A stretch of DNA of 64,000 bases from Aphanizomenon flos-aquae FACHB-1287 (GTDB lineage: Bacteria > Cyanobacteriota > Cyanobacteriia > Cyanobacteriales > Nostocaceae), in assembly GCF_014698755.1 (NCBI RefSeq), contig NZ_JACJTO010000016.1:21729-85728 (forward strand), given 5' to 3'. The position numbers and the translations under genes are program-made. Below, piece after piece: positions 29,931-38,501 of this stretch. Within the stretch, counting starts at the first letter, position 1, and the number at the start of each line of letters is the position of its first letter. The notes under the pieces were generated by a model that worked only from the letters and a program-made list of their open reading frames with translations, searched no databases and was not told the origin of the DNA.

Positions 29931-31412
29931 TTAATTTTTATTTTCTTTACCCTGTTCTGTTTTTCCTTTTTCTTTTGTTTTAGGTAGGTCAATAAATATA
30001 CGATCTCCGGCTTTAAGACCATCTAAAACTTGAACTTGATTATCAATATTCGCACCAATTTTGACAGAACTAAATTCAGGTTTATTTTTTTCACCTAATA
30101 ACCACACCCCAGTTTTTCCCTTGCGAGTAACGATTAACTCCTGGGGAATTAACAGCGCGTTTTCGATATTATTACCAAGAAATGTTATCTCACTCACATT
30201 CATTCCTGAACGTAGTTTTTCAGCCCCTTTGCTAATAGTAATACGCACCTGAAAAGAGGTGACATTTTGCTCAACTATCGCTTCAGGAGCAATCAATCGC
30301 ACTTGTCCCTGAAAAATTTCATCGGGATAAGCATCAATAGTAATTTCTGCTTTTTGTCCCTGTTTAATTTGAGGAATATCGACTTCAGGAACATTTGCTA
30401 AAATTTCTAATCCTTTAGCTAAAGCTACTATAGAAGTTGAGGTAGCAGAAGCATTACTAGAAGCAGAAACAGCCGGACTAACAAAACCCCCCATTGTCGC
30501 GTATCTTTGAGTAATAATTCCCGTGAAAGGAGCGCGAATAATTGTATCTTCTAATTGTACTTGTTGTTGTTTTAATTGAGCTTCGGCAATAGCTACTGCT
30601 GCTTTTAATCTGGTAATTTCTTCAGGACGATTGCCATTTTCTAATTTTCTTAATCCTTCTTTTTCTTGATTAACTATTGCTTGTTGCTTTTGAATATCTT
30701 GGTTACGATTGCCAATTTTGAGCAAGGATAATCGCTTTTGAGCTTCTTGTAAATTAGCTTTTGCTTTTCTATTTTCACTGATATATTGTTCTAAACTATC
30801 TTGAGAAATTGCCCCATCTTTTGCTAAGTCTTGATATCGTTTTAACCGTGATTGAGTTAGTTCTATAGAAGCTTTTGCCGAGTCTACTTGAGCCTGTGCT
30901 TGTTGAATTTCCTGTAAACGATTCCCCTCACGGATAATCTCTAATTGAGCCTGTGCTTGCGCTACACGGGCTTTTCCTTGGGCAATTTCTTCTGGACGAC
31001 TTCCCGCTAAACTTTCCGCTAACTGTGCTTTTGCTTGTTCTAAATTGGCTTGGTATTGGAGGATTCGCATTTTAATTTCTGAGTTATCCATGCGAGCAAT
31101 TATTTGTCCTTGTTTGACAGTATCTCCCTGTTCAACATTTAAATCTGCTATCATTCCAGAATTTTTAGGACTAATATTCACACTTTGAACTGGTTGAACT
31201 TTACCACTTGCAGTAATGCGGACAGTTACGCTTTTTGCTTCTACAGGAACAGTTAATTTACTAATATCTAGGGGTTTATTTCTTTGCTGAATGGTTTTGA
31301 TAGTGGCTGTTGTTCCCACAATTAAAACACCACTAGCTATCAAACCCATTAACCAACGTAATGGATATTTAACTTTTTTACCAATTAAGGGAATTTCTAT
31401 GTAAAAAATCAT
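29931..31412 (-). CDS. HlyD/MacA family membrane fusion protein
   Basis: 493 aa periplasmic adaptor of a tripartite exporter. It has one N-terminal membrane segment (WLMGLIASGVLIVGTTATI), a lipoyl-like half (VQPVQSVNISPKNSGMIADL), and a very long alpha-hairpin with Gln/Ala-rich repeats (about 115-290), followed by the barrel and membrane-proximal domains. The ATG at 31412 was chosen over a TTG at 31418. Co-transcribed with the permease; resembles the DevB/MacA group. The Lys/Glu-rich C-terminus is low in complexity. Confidence 0.92.
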   Translation of the reverse strand: MIFYIEIPLIGKKVKYPLRWLMGLIASGVLIVGTTATIKTIQQRNKPLDISKLTVPVEAKSVTVRITASGKVQPVQSVNISPKNSGMIADLNVEQGDTVKQGQIIARMDNSEIKMRILQYQANLEQAKAQLAESLAGSRPEEIAQGKARVAQAQAQLEIIREGNRLQEIQQAQAQVDSAKASIELTQSRLKRYQDLAKDGAISQDSLEQYISENRKAKANLQEAQKRLSLLKIGNRNQDIQKQQAIVNQEKEGLRKLENGNRPEEITRLKAAVAIAEAQLKQQQVQLEDTIIRAPFTGIITQRYATMGGFVSPAVSASSNASATSTSIVALAKGLEILANVPEVDIPQIKQGQKAEITIDAYPDEIFQGQVRLIAPEAIVEQNVTSFQVRITISKGAEKLRSGMNVSEITFLGNNIENALLIPQELIVTRKGKTGVWLLGEKNKPEFSSVKIGANIDNQVQVLDGLKAGDRIFIDLPKTKEKGKTEQGKENKN

Positions 31413-31625
31413 GATCAAAAAAGGTTGGGAATAGAAGTTAGTAAGAATCTTTTATAGTTAAAAATCTATGAATCTCTAATTTTCCTGAATTTTTATCTTC
31501 TCCATAACCATATTATCATACTCTTCTTTAATTTGTAAACATGACTTATTTCCTATTTTTCAATTTAGATGATTTAATTTAGATTCCCGACTCTTTTAAA
31601 AAATCGGATATCTAGAATTTTATGA

Positions 31626-32693
31626 TTAACGTCTTTTTAATTCATTGAGTTTATAAACCAATAAACTTTGTTGTTTACTATCTTCTAATTTTTGGGCTAT
31701 GGAAATACCTTGTATATAAAAATCCCTAGCTTTGGTAAAGTTACCCATTTTTTCATAAATATCCCCAGAAATAGCTAAATATTTTAAATATTCTGCGGGA
31801 TTTTTCATGGAATCTGTAATTTTTACCCGGGTTTCCAACAGTTTTAAGGCTTGATTATAACGTCCTATGATAGTATTTGCTGTGACTAAACCATCAATAG
31901 CTCGTAATTGGCTAGAAGGCTGAAAACTTTTTTTAGCTAACTGCATTGCTAAATAATAACTATCAATAGTATTTTGATAATCACCCATAGCTAAATAAGC
32001 ATCACCAATATTATTAAGGGTATTAGCTTCACCAATGGTATCACTAATTTGGCGGCGAAAAGTTAAGGCATATTTACCAATTTTCACGGCTTCATTATAA
32101 TCACCTTTTCTGAGAGCAACTAAGCTCAAATTACTTAAAGATAGCCCTTGTCCTTCAATGTTCATAACATTACGAGCTATGATTAATGCTTCTTCAAGAG
32201 TTTGTTTAGCGGCAATGTTTTCGCCTTTTTCTAGAAATAATGTGGCTAGATTATTCAGGGCAAAAATCTGATTTTGAAAATCCTGATTGTCGCGGGCAAT
32301 TGCTACCTGTCGACGAATGGCATCTTCAGCATTGTTAATATCACTTAATTGCAGATAGATATTAGCTAGTAAATCATAGGTTAAACCTTGGGCTTTTAAA
32401 TCACCTAATGAATGATAAATTTCTAAAGCTGATAAGGATAATTTTAGGGCTTTTTGGGAAAATCCTTGAGATAATTGCTGTCTACCTTCTCTTAATAATT
32501 TATCGGCCGCATTGCGCGATGATTGACCAGCGTAATTATTTAAAGGACGTTGAATTTGTTCGGTAATATTAATGGCTTTTACACCTGTATTAGTAAATAA
32601 ACAGATGAATAGTACCATATAAAAAGTCAAAACTGGCAACTTTAGATTGGCTATATTAATCAGATTTCTTGATAGTAAATACCACTGTTTCAT
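31626..32693 (-). CDS. TPR-repeat protein with signal peptide
   Basis: 355 aa. The N-terminal hydrophobic segment LPVLTFYMVLFICLFTNTGVKA looks like a signal peptide or membrane anchor. Residues 55-350 are helical tetratricopeptide-like repeats (for example EANTLNNIGDAYLAMGDYQN and ALNNLATLFLEKGENIAAKQ). Likely a periplasmic or membrane-attached protein-interaction scaffold; partner unknown. The 213-bp gap to the exporter genes suggests a separate transcript. Confidence 0.88.
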   Translation of the reverse strand: MKQWYLLSRNLINIANLKLPVLTFYMVLFICLFTNTGVKAINITEQIQRPLNNYAGQSSRNAADKLLREGRQQLSQGFSQKALKLSLSALEIYHSLGDLKAQGLTYDLLANIYLQLSDINNAEDAIRRQVAIARDNQDFQNQIFALNNLATLFLEKGENIAAKQTLEEALIIARNVMNIEGQGLSLSNLSLVALRKGDYNEAVKIGKYALTFRRQISDTIGEANTLNNIGDAYLAMGDYQNTIDSYYLAMQLAKKSFQPSSQLRAIDGLVTANTIIGRYNQALKLLETRVKITDSMKNPAEYLKYLAISGDIYEKMGNFTKARDFYIQGISIAQKLEDSKQQSLLVYKLNELKRR

Positions 32694-32793
32694 AAGATAT
32701 AACCGTGAAATTCTGGCTGTAAATAGATGGTAAAAACCAATTCTAGATGAATAAGTAAATCAGCTATTGTCATGATTATAGCTAATTTTAGGA

Positions 32794-33417
32794 CTAAATC
32801 CCAGTTTCGCCTAAGTAAATAGCTCGAATATCAGCAGGTAATTTATCTTCTAGCATTTGATAACCTTCCTGGAGAGAATTTGCTACTTCAGCGGGAGAAA
32901 TTTGTTCACCCTCAGCTTGCAAATAAGCAGCAATTCTGGTTTCGCTCCAGTGGAAGGTTTGTGCCATTAAGATGATTAATCGTGATATTGGTGGTAATTG
33001 ATCTAATGCCTGTTCAATATAGCACCATAGAGGTGGTGATGTATCCTTGAGAGAATAATGTATCGCTTCTGTGGGTGGTAGTTTAATCTCGTTAATATGG
33101 AAAGCAGTGATATTAATTAACCAGTTTTGTAAAGTGAAGGAGTCGCTTCCTGGGGTTGCTTGGTTTAAATCCAGTCCACCTAATTCATAATAGATATTTC
33201 GCCAGATAAGGGCAAATAAATAATCAGCTTGTACAGGCGATCGCGCTGAATGCCGAATTAAAGTGTAAACTATAGGACTATAACGGCAAAAAATCCCCGT
33301 AAAATACTTGCCATGATCTGGATTTCGCTGAAATAGATTCAGTAATTCTGGGTCACTGTGATGAAATAGCGATTTCACCAATGGGTGATTTGCTTCGGGA
33401 AAGTGAGGAATTTGCAC
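32794..33417 (-). CDS. Sigma-70-like protein
   Basis: 207 aa. The middle (YSPIVYTLIRHSARSPVQADYLFALIWRNIYYEL) resembles sigma region 2. The C-terminal part (LPPISRLIILMAQTFHWSETRIAAYLQAEG) resembles the helix-turn-helix of sigma region 4. Both are degenerate, so it may be a sigma-derived regulator rather than a working sigma factor. Conserved in filamentous cyanobacteria as far as I recall. Confidence 0.65.
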   Translation of the reverse strand: MQIPHFPEANHPLVKSLFHHSDPELLNLFQRNPDHGKYFTGIFCRYSPIVYTLIRHSARSPVQADYLFALIWRNIYYELGGLDLNQATPGSDSFTLQNWLINITAFHINEIKLPPTEAIHYSLKDTSPPLWCYIEQALDQLPPISRLIILMAQTFHWSETRIAAYLQAEGEQISPAEVANSLQEGYQMLEDKLPADIRAIYLGETGI

Positions 33418-33624
33418 AATCTCTGGACTAGATAGTTGTTACAATATACTGGGGAACGGTGATGTGATGCTTGCGGCAGGTGAAGCCATGGCTAATAATA
33501 TCGAAAAATTAGTAAGTTTGGGAAGTCAGACCACTAGACTATTGATAAACTAGAGACAAAGACTTAATGTTAGTCTTAACTGACAATACTCAAAGCGTCT
33601 CCTTTATTGTGATTCTGTTTGTTC

Positions 33625-34221
33625 ATGGTTATAGAAGTTAGTTCCATAATGTTCCTGCTGAGTCCACTCATGTTCGGCTCTTTTTTACCTTCCCTGCCCT
33701 TGGATAGCCTGTTCTCTACCCAGGGGATTATGATTATGCTGTTGGCGGCTTACGCTGGCGCTATGTGGATGTTCCTCAGTAGTGCCCCTAAAGTTTATAC
33801 TGTTATGGTATCAGATTTAGAAGTTGCCCGACAGTTATACGAAGGATTGCTAGATTTGCCAGTGGCGGAAGTCCCTTTGCACTATTATTACAATTACGAG
33901 CAAACTATTGGTGCAACAGGTATTGACCCGCTGTATATGTCCGCTAGTTCCAATTGGTCTAATCCCACCATGAACAATGGTAGTGAAGGACTATGGTATC
34001 AACTCAAGAAAAATACTCAATTACATATTATCACTGGTGCAAGTTTAGGCAAAAAAGATCAGCATCGTCATGTTTGTTTTGATCATGATTGTCTAGAATT
34101 AATTTTAATGCGGGTGGAAGTCCGGGGTTTAAAGTTCAAAATTCGTAACCAAAAGCCTTTAAATTTTTTAGTTAAGGATTATGAAGGGCGTGTCATTGAA
34201 ATGGCTGAAGTTGCTAATTAG
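33625..34221 (+). CDS. Membrane-anchored glyoxalase-like (VOC) protein
   Basis: 198 aa. The N-terminal 45 residues are hydrophobic (two possible membrane segments, including GIMIMLLAAYAGAMWMFLSS). The rest resembles a vicinal-oxygen-chelate domain: YTVMVSDLEVARQLYEGLLDLPVAEVP, HRHVCFDHDCLELI, and KPLNFLVKDYEGRVIEMAEV. No substrate can be assigned. The ATG at 33625 is the first good start; ATG at 33649 is possible. Confidence 0.75.
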   Translation: MVIEVSSIMFLLSPLMFGSFLPSLPLDSLFSTQGIMIMLLAAYAGAMWMFLSSAPKVYTVMVSDLEVARQLYEGLLDLPVAEVPLHYYYNYEQTIGATGIDPLYMSASSNWSNPTMNNGSEGLWYQLKKNTQLHIITGASLGKKDQHRHVCFDHDCLELILMRVEVRGLKFKIRNQKPLNFLVKDYEGRVIEMAEVAN

Positions 34222-34545
34222 TCCTGGGGGTGTGTTGGGTTTTCCTAATGCACCCTAAACTGTAATTTCTGAACATAAGGTGTTAAATTTTACTTTCAAC
34301 CATTTTGATTTCTGCACAAGAAAGACGAAGAGAGAATAAAGTCAAGTATACAATATGAGTCTAACAAAAACAGTCAGGTACTCATCAGGTAATATATTCG
34401 CTTTCCCCCCAATTGTCTAAAAAAAAGCCCAAGAACGAAACTACAATAATCTGTACCTCTAGAGGGATAAAAACTAACTAACTTAGCTTTTATAGTTCAG
34501 ACTAAATAGGTCTTAATCAAAAAATAACTCAGGGGAATATGCTTA
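34222..34545. other. Intergenic region upstream of the radical SAM gene
   Basis: 324 bp without a convincing gene. It holds a GTGTTGGGTTTTCC dispersed-repeat fragment at 34231 onward and A/T-rich sequence before the start codon. No tRNA or convincing promoter was identified. Confidence 0.5.
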
Positions 34546-36123
34546 ATGAAAGCTTTATTAATTTGGCCGATAATGCCTAATTCCTTCTGGTCTTATCAGG
34601 AAACTCTTGATTTAGCAAATCTGCGGGCTACCAATCCCCCATTAGGTTTAATTACCGTCGCAGCGATGTTACCAACTGATTGGGAAATTAAATTAAGCGA
34701 TCGCAATGTTCGTCTAGAAACAGATGCAGATTGGGAATGGTGTGATCTGGTGATCATCTCTGCAATGATTATCCAGAAACAGGATTTTAGTCAATTAATT
34801 CAGAAAGGTAAAAAATTAGGTAAAAAAGTCGTAGTCGGCGGACCATTTGCCACATCTGTTCCAGAATTTGCCCTGGAAGCAGGAGCAGATTACTTAATTT
34901 TAGATGAAGGAGAAATCACTATTCCCATGTTTTTAGAAGCTTTAGAAAAAGGAGAAGAAAAAGGAATTTTCCGAGCTACAGAAAAACCAGATGTTACCAC
35001 AACTCCCTTACCCAGATTTGATTTATTAGATCTAAATGCTTATATAGCAATGACTGTCCAATTTTCACGTGGTTGTCCATTCCAATGTGAATTTTGCGAT
35101 ATTATTACCCTTTTTGGTCGCAAACCCCGCACAAAAACACCTGAACAAATTCTCGCAGAATTAGAAGTATTATATAAGATGGGTTGGTGGCGTTATGTGT
35201 TTATCGTTGATGATAACTTTATTGGCAATAAACGCAATGCTAAAGTCTTTTTAAAGGCATTAATTCCCTGGATGGAAGAACGTAATTATCCCTTTGCTTT
35301 ATTAACAGAAGCTTCTTTGAATTTAGCAGAAGATGACGAATTACTAGAATTAATGGTGAAAGCTGGTTTTGTCCAGATATTTATGGGAATTGAAACCCCT
35401 GATGTCGATAGTTTAGTAGGAATTAATAAACCCCAAAATACCCGTAATTCATTAGTTGAATCTTGCCATAAAATTACTAAAGCCGGATTACAAATTATGT
35501 CTGGTTTTATTTTAGGATTTGATGGTGAAAAACCAGGAGCAGGTAAACGGATTCAAGAGTTTATAGAAGCAACCTGTATTCCCCAAGCTCATTTGAATTT
35601 ACTGCAAGCTTTACCCAATACGGCTATGTGGACTCGCTTGCAAAAAGAAGGAAGATTAATAGACGGGTTAGGTGAATTTTTCGGTTCTCAAAAATCTTTA
35701 ATGAATTTTATTCCTACTCGGCCAATGTCCGAAATTGCCGAGGAATTTATTGATGCTTTTTGGAATCTATATGAGCCTATGCCCTATCTAAAACGGACTT
35801 TTCGCCATTTTATGATGATGGAAGGTTGGCGGGCTAAATATCAACGCACTTTAACTAAATCGGAGTTAAAATTTTTAATTTCTATTTGTTGGCGACAGGG
35901 AGGATTACGTTCTACACGGTTTGTTTTTTGGAGGCAATTAATAATCATGACTTGGCGTAAACCTCATCTATTATATGATTATTTAATCGCCTTGGGTACA
36001 GGTGAACATTTTTTCAAGTTCCGTCATGAAGTTAAGGCAGAAATAGAATCAGAATTAGCCCAATTTCAACAGCATGAGCAGGAGCAAAAAGCAATAAGTT
36101 TACAGTTAGAAACCGTCAGTTAA
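34546..36123 (+). CDS. B12-binding-domain radical SAM protein
   Basis: 525 aa enzyme with an N-terminal cobalamin-binding Rossmann domain (about 1-150; PPLGLITVAAMLP and VVGGPFATSVPEF). A radical SAM core follows, with the CxxxCxxC motif in SRGCPFQCEFCDIITLFGRKPR near residue 180. The C-terminal region (about 370-500) is the DUF4070-type extension. It may act on lipids or another hydrophobic substrate, but this is only inferred from relatives such as the hopanoid-related enzymes. The ATG follows GGGGAATATGCTTA. Confidence 0.9.
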   Translation: MKALLIWPIMPNSFWSYQETLDLANLRATNPPLGLITVAAMLPTDWEIKLSDRNVRLETDADWEWCDLVIISAMIIQKQDFSQLIQKGKKLGKKVVVGGPFATSVPEFALEAGADYLILDEGEITIPMFLEALEKGEEKGIFRATEKPDVTTTPLPRFDLLDLNAYIAMTVQFSRGCPFQCEFCDIITLFGRKPRTKTPEQILAELEVLYKMGWWRYVFIVDDNFIGNKRNAKVFLKALIPWMEERNYPFALLTEASLNLAEDDELLELMVKAGFVQIFMGIETPDVDSLVGINKPQNTRNSLVESCHKITKAGLQIMSGFILGFDGEKPGAGKRIQEFIEATCIPQAHLNLLQALPNTAMWTRLQKEGRLIDGLGEFFGSQKSLMNFIPTRPMSEIAEEFIDAFWNLYEPMPYLKRTFRHFMMMEGWRAKYQRTLTKSELKFLISICWRQGGLRSTRFVFWRQLIIMTWRKPHLLYDYLIALGTGEHFFKFRHEVKAEIESELAQFQQHEQEQKAISLQLETVS

Positions 36124-36471
36124 GTTGCTCAATTACAAATAGTTTATCCCCCAATCCTTGACTTTTGTATAAGTCTGGGATTTATTTATTATCATTAAGT
36201 GATTTTATCGAAAATTTAATTGTAAAATTTTGTATATATATCCTTCCCCAGTTTCATGAAGTAACCAATTTATTCACTGTTTCCTGTTCCCTAAAACTCA
36301 AAAACTTTATACCTCACTATCATCCAGTTTTCTTTGGTATAATATTACAGTGAGTAACCAGAAAATAACCCAAATATGTCACAAAAGGTAAAATTATTCT
36401 TATCCTTGAGATTTAAGGATTTTTGTTTTATCTTTATAATATTCAACTGAATTTTAATCAAGGGGTATCAA
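36124..36471. other. Intergenic region upstream of psiE-like gene
   Basis: 348 bp, very A/T-rich. A -10-like TATAAT is at 36338-36343, without a convincing -35. The open frame near 36165-36353 has no family features and is not called. Confidence 0.4.
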
Positions 36472-36930
36472 ATGAGAAAATTAATCAAAAGATTCCTAGG
36501 ATTTACTAGTGATAAAAGCTTTATATACTTAATCGAAATCACTGAAGTAATAGTTTCCAAATTACTAGCGTTATTAATGCTCATAGTAATTTTTGCCTGT
36601 CTTGCTGATTTGGCAATATTTATTTTTCAAGAAATTCTTTCTCCAGAAGTAAGTGGTTTTAGTCAAACATTGTTTAAAACTTTTGGACTATTTCTCAACG
36701 TTTTAATTGCCTTAGAAATTTTAGAAAATATTACTGGTTACCTCAAAAAGCACGTTTTACAAGTAGAGTTAGTTATTGTTACTTCTCTAATTGCTATTGC
36801 TAGAAAAATTATTATTCTTGATTTGAAGGTGACTGAAGGTCTAGAAATTATTGGTTTAGGTTTTGCAATTCTTGCCCTATCAATTAGTTATTTTATAATT
36901 CGGAGTAGCAATTCTAAAAAAGAAGATTAA
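36472..36930 (+). CDS. PsiE-family (phosphate-starvation-inducible) membrane protein
   Basis: 152 aa integral membrane protein with four hydrophobic segments (LLALLMLIVIFACLADLAIF, TFGLFLNVLIALEIL, VELVIVTSLIAIARKIIIL, and GLGFAILALSISYFII). The second half (LEILENITGYLKKHVLQVEL and IAIARKIIILDLK) is diagnostic of the PsiE family. Function unknown. The ATG is preceded by AAGGGG. Confidence 0.88.
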   Translation: MRKLIKRFLGFTSDKSFIYLIEITEVIVSKLLALLMLIVIFACLADLAIFIFQEILSPEVSGFSQTLFKTFGLFLNVLIALEILENITGYLKKHVLQVELVIVTSLIAIARKIIILDLKVTEGLEIIGLGFAILALSISYFIIRSSNSKKED

Positions 36931-37242
36931 ATGAGGGTAATTACTAGTATGATTAATTTTCCGGTTGGGTCTTTCGTGTTAGCTTTGGAAAAAAGTGCTA
37001 CAGTGTAAATATAGTATATTTCCCGATACTAAAAAAATGAGCTTATTTTAGACACTCTAAAATTATTTAATACTTAGTCGAGAATTAACCAAATAGTTCT
37101 GGAGTATGTTAGCTTTTCCTGACATAGAGTGATCTACCTTATCCCGACCGGCAATTGACAAAAACTTTTCCATAATTTGTGTTACAAGTGCCAAGAATTT
37201 GATAAATTAATACATAGTTAGCAACAATTAGGAAAAATTACG

Positions 37243-38418
37243 TTGAGTTACCATCCAGATGCCATTGTCCCCCACGGTGGAGAGTTAATTAACCGGGTTG
37301 CTTCCTCAGCACAAAGAGAAATATTTCTCTCCAAAGCTGACTTTTTACCGCGTGTGGAACTTGATGAGCGAGCAGTTTCTGATTTAGAAATGATTGCCAT
37401 TGGCGGTTTTAGTCCTCTTCAAGGCTTCATGAACCAAGACGACTACAACCGGGTCGTCACAGAAATGCGGTTAGCGAACGGTATTGTCTGGTCAATTCCC
37501 ATTACACTGTCTGTAACCGAAGCAGTAGCAACTCCTCTAGAAGAAGGGGGTTTAGTGCGTCTGGATAACTCCAGAGGCGAGTTTATTGGGGTATTGGAAC
37601 TAACCCAGAAATATACTTACGACAAACAACAGGAAGCTATCAATGTTTATCGTACCGATGACGCTAAACATCCCGGAGTACAAGTAGTTTATAACCAAGG
37701 TTCTATCAACCTAGCTGGTGATATTTGGTTATTGCAACGTGACTCTCATCCCCATTTTCCCAGCTACCAAATTGATCCAGCGGCTTCACGGCAAATGTTT
37801 CGAGAAAAAACCTGGAAAACCATTGTTGGTTTCCAAACTCGCAATCCTATCCACCGGGCCCATGAATATATTCAAAAATGCGCCTTAGAAACCGTTGATG
37901 GTCTATTTTTACACCCGTTGGTAGGGGCAACTAAAGAAGACGATATTGCCGCTGATGTGCGGATGCGTTGTTATGAAATTTTACTAGAACACTATTACCC
38001 TGTAGATAGGGTAATTTTGGCAATTAACCCCGCAGCAATGCGTTATGCAGGTCCCAGAGAAGCAATTTTCCATGCTTTAGTGCGGAAAAATTACGGCTGT
38101 ACACATTTTATTGTCGGACGTGATCATGCTGGTGTAGGTGACTATTACGGCACTTATGATGCTCAATATATCTTCGATGAATTTGCCCCGGAAGAGTTGG
38201 GAATTGTACCAATGAAGTTTGAACACGCTTTCTATTGCCAGCGTACCAAACAAATGGCTACAACGAAAACCAGTCCTAGCACTCCAGAGGAACGGGTTCA
38301 CCTGTCTGGAACAAAGGTACGGGAAATGTTACGTCGGGGTGAGTTACCACCACCGGAATTTTCTCGCCCAGAAGTAGCGGCTGAATTAACCCGGGCTATG
38401 CAAATTTCACCTGTATAA
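37243..38418 (+). CDS. sat: Sulfate adenylyltransferase
   Basis: ATP sulfurylase, the first step of assimilatory sulfate reduction (391 aa). The PUA-like N-terminal domain includes [17 protein letters not shown]. The catalytic motifs are [13 protein letters not shown] (QxRN and HxxH) and [12 protein letters not shown]. The C-terminus carries [20 protein letters not shown]. The start codon is TTG: no ATG gives the conserved N-terminus ([18 protein letters not shown]), and AGGAAA lies about ten bases upstream. The 312 bp upstream are A/T-rich with a TTGACA at 37155-37160 that may belong to a promoter. Confidence 0.96.
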   Translation: MSYHPDAIVPHGGELINRVASSAQREIFLSKADFLPRVELDERAVSDLEMIAIGGFSPLQGFMNQDDYNRVVTEMRLANGIVWSIPITLSVTEAVATPLEEGGLVRLDNSRGEFIGVLELTQKYTYDKQQEAINVYRTDDAKHPGVQVVYNQGSINLAGDIWLLQRDSHPHFPSYQIDPAASRQMFREKTWKTIVGFQTRNPIHRAHEYIQKCALETVDGLFLHPLVGATKEDDIAADVRMRCYEILLEHYYPVDRVILAINPAAMRYAGPREAIFHALVRKNYGCTHFIVGRDHAGVGDYYGTYDAQYIFDEFAPEELGIVPMKFEHAFYCQRTKQMATTKTSPSTPEERVHLSGTKVREMLRRGELPPPEFSRPEVAAELTRAMQISPV

Positions 38419-38501
38419 GTTTAGATTAAGATTAGAAACTTTACTGTATAGACTTTAGCCTTTAAGCTATTAGCTGATGGGCTGGAGTCTGATAGCTAAT
38501 T

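Noticed and set aside
36165..36353. 62-codon + strand frame downstream of the radical SAM gene
   Set aside because: No ribosome site or recognisable motif; A/T-rich gap.
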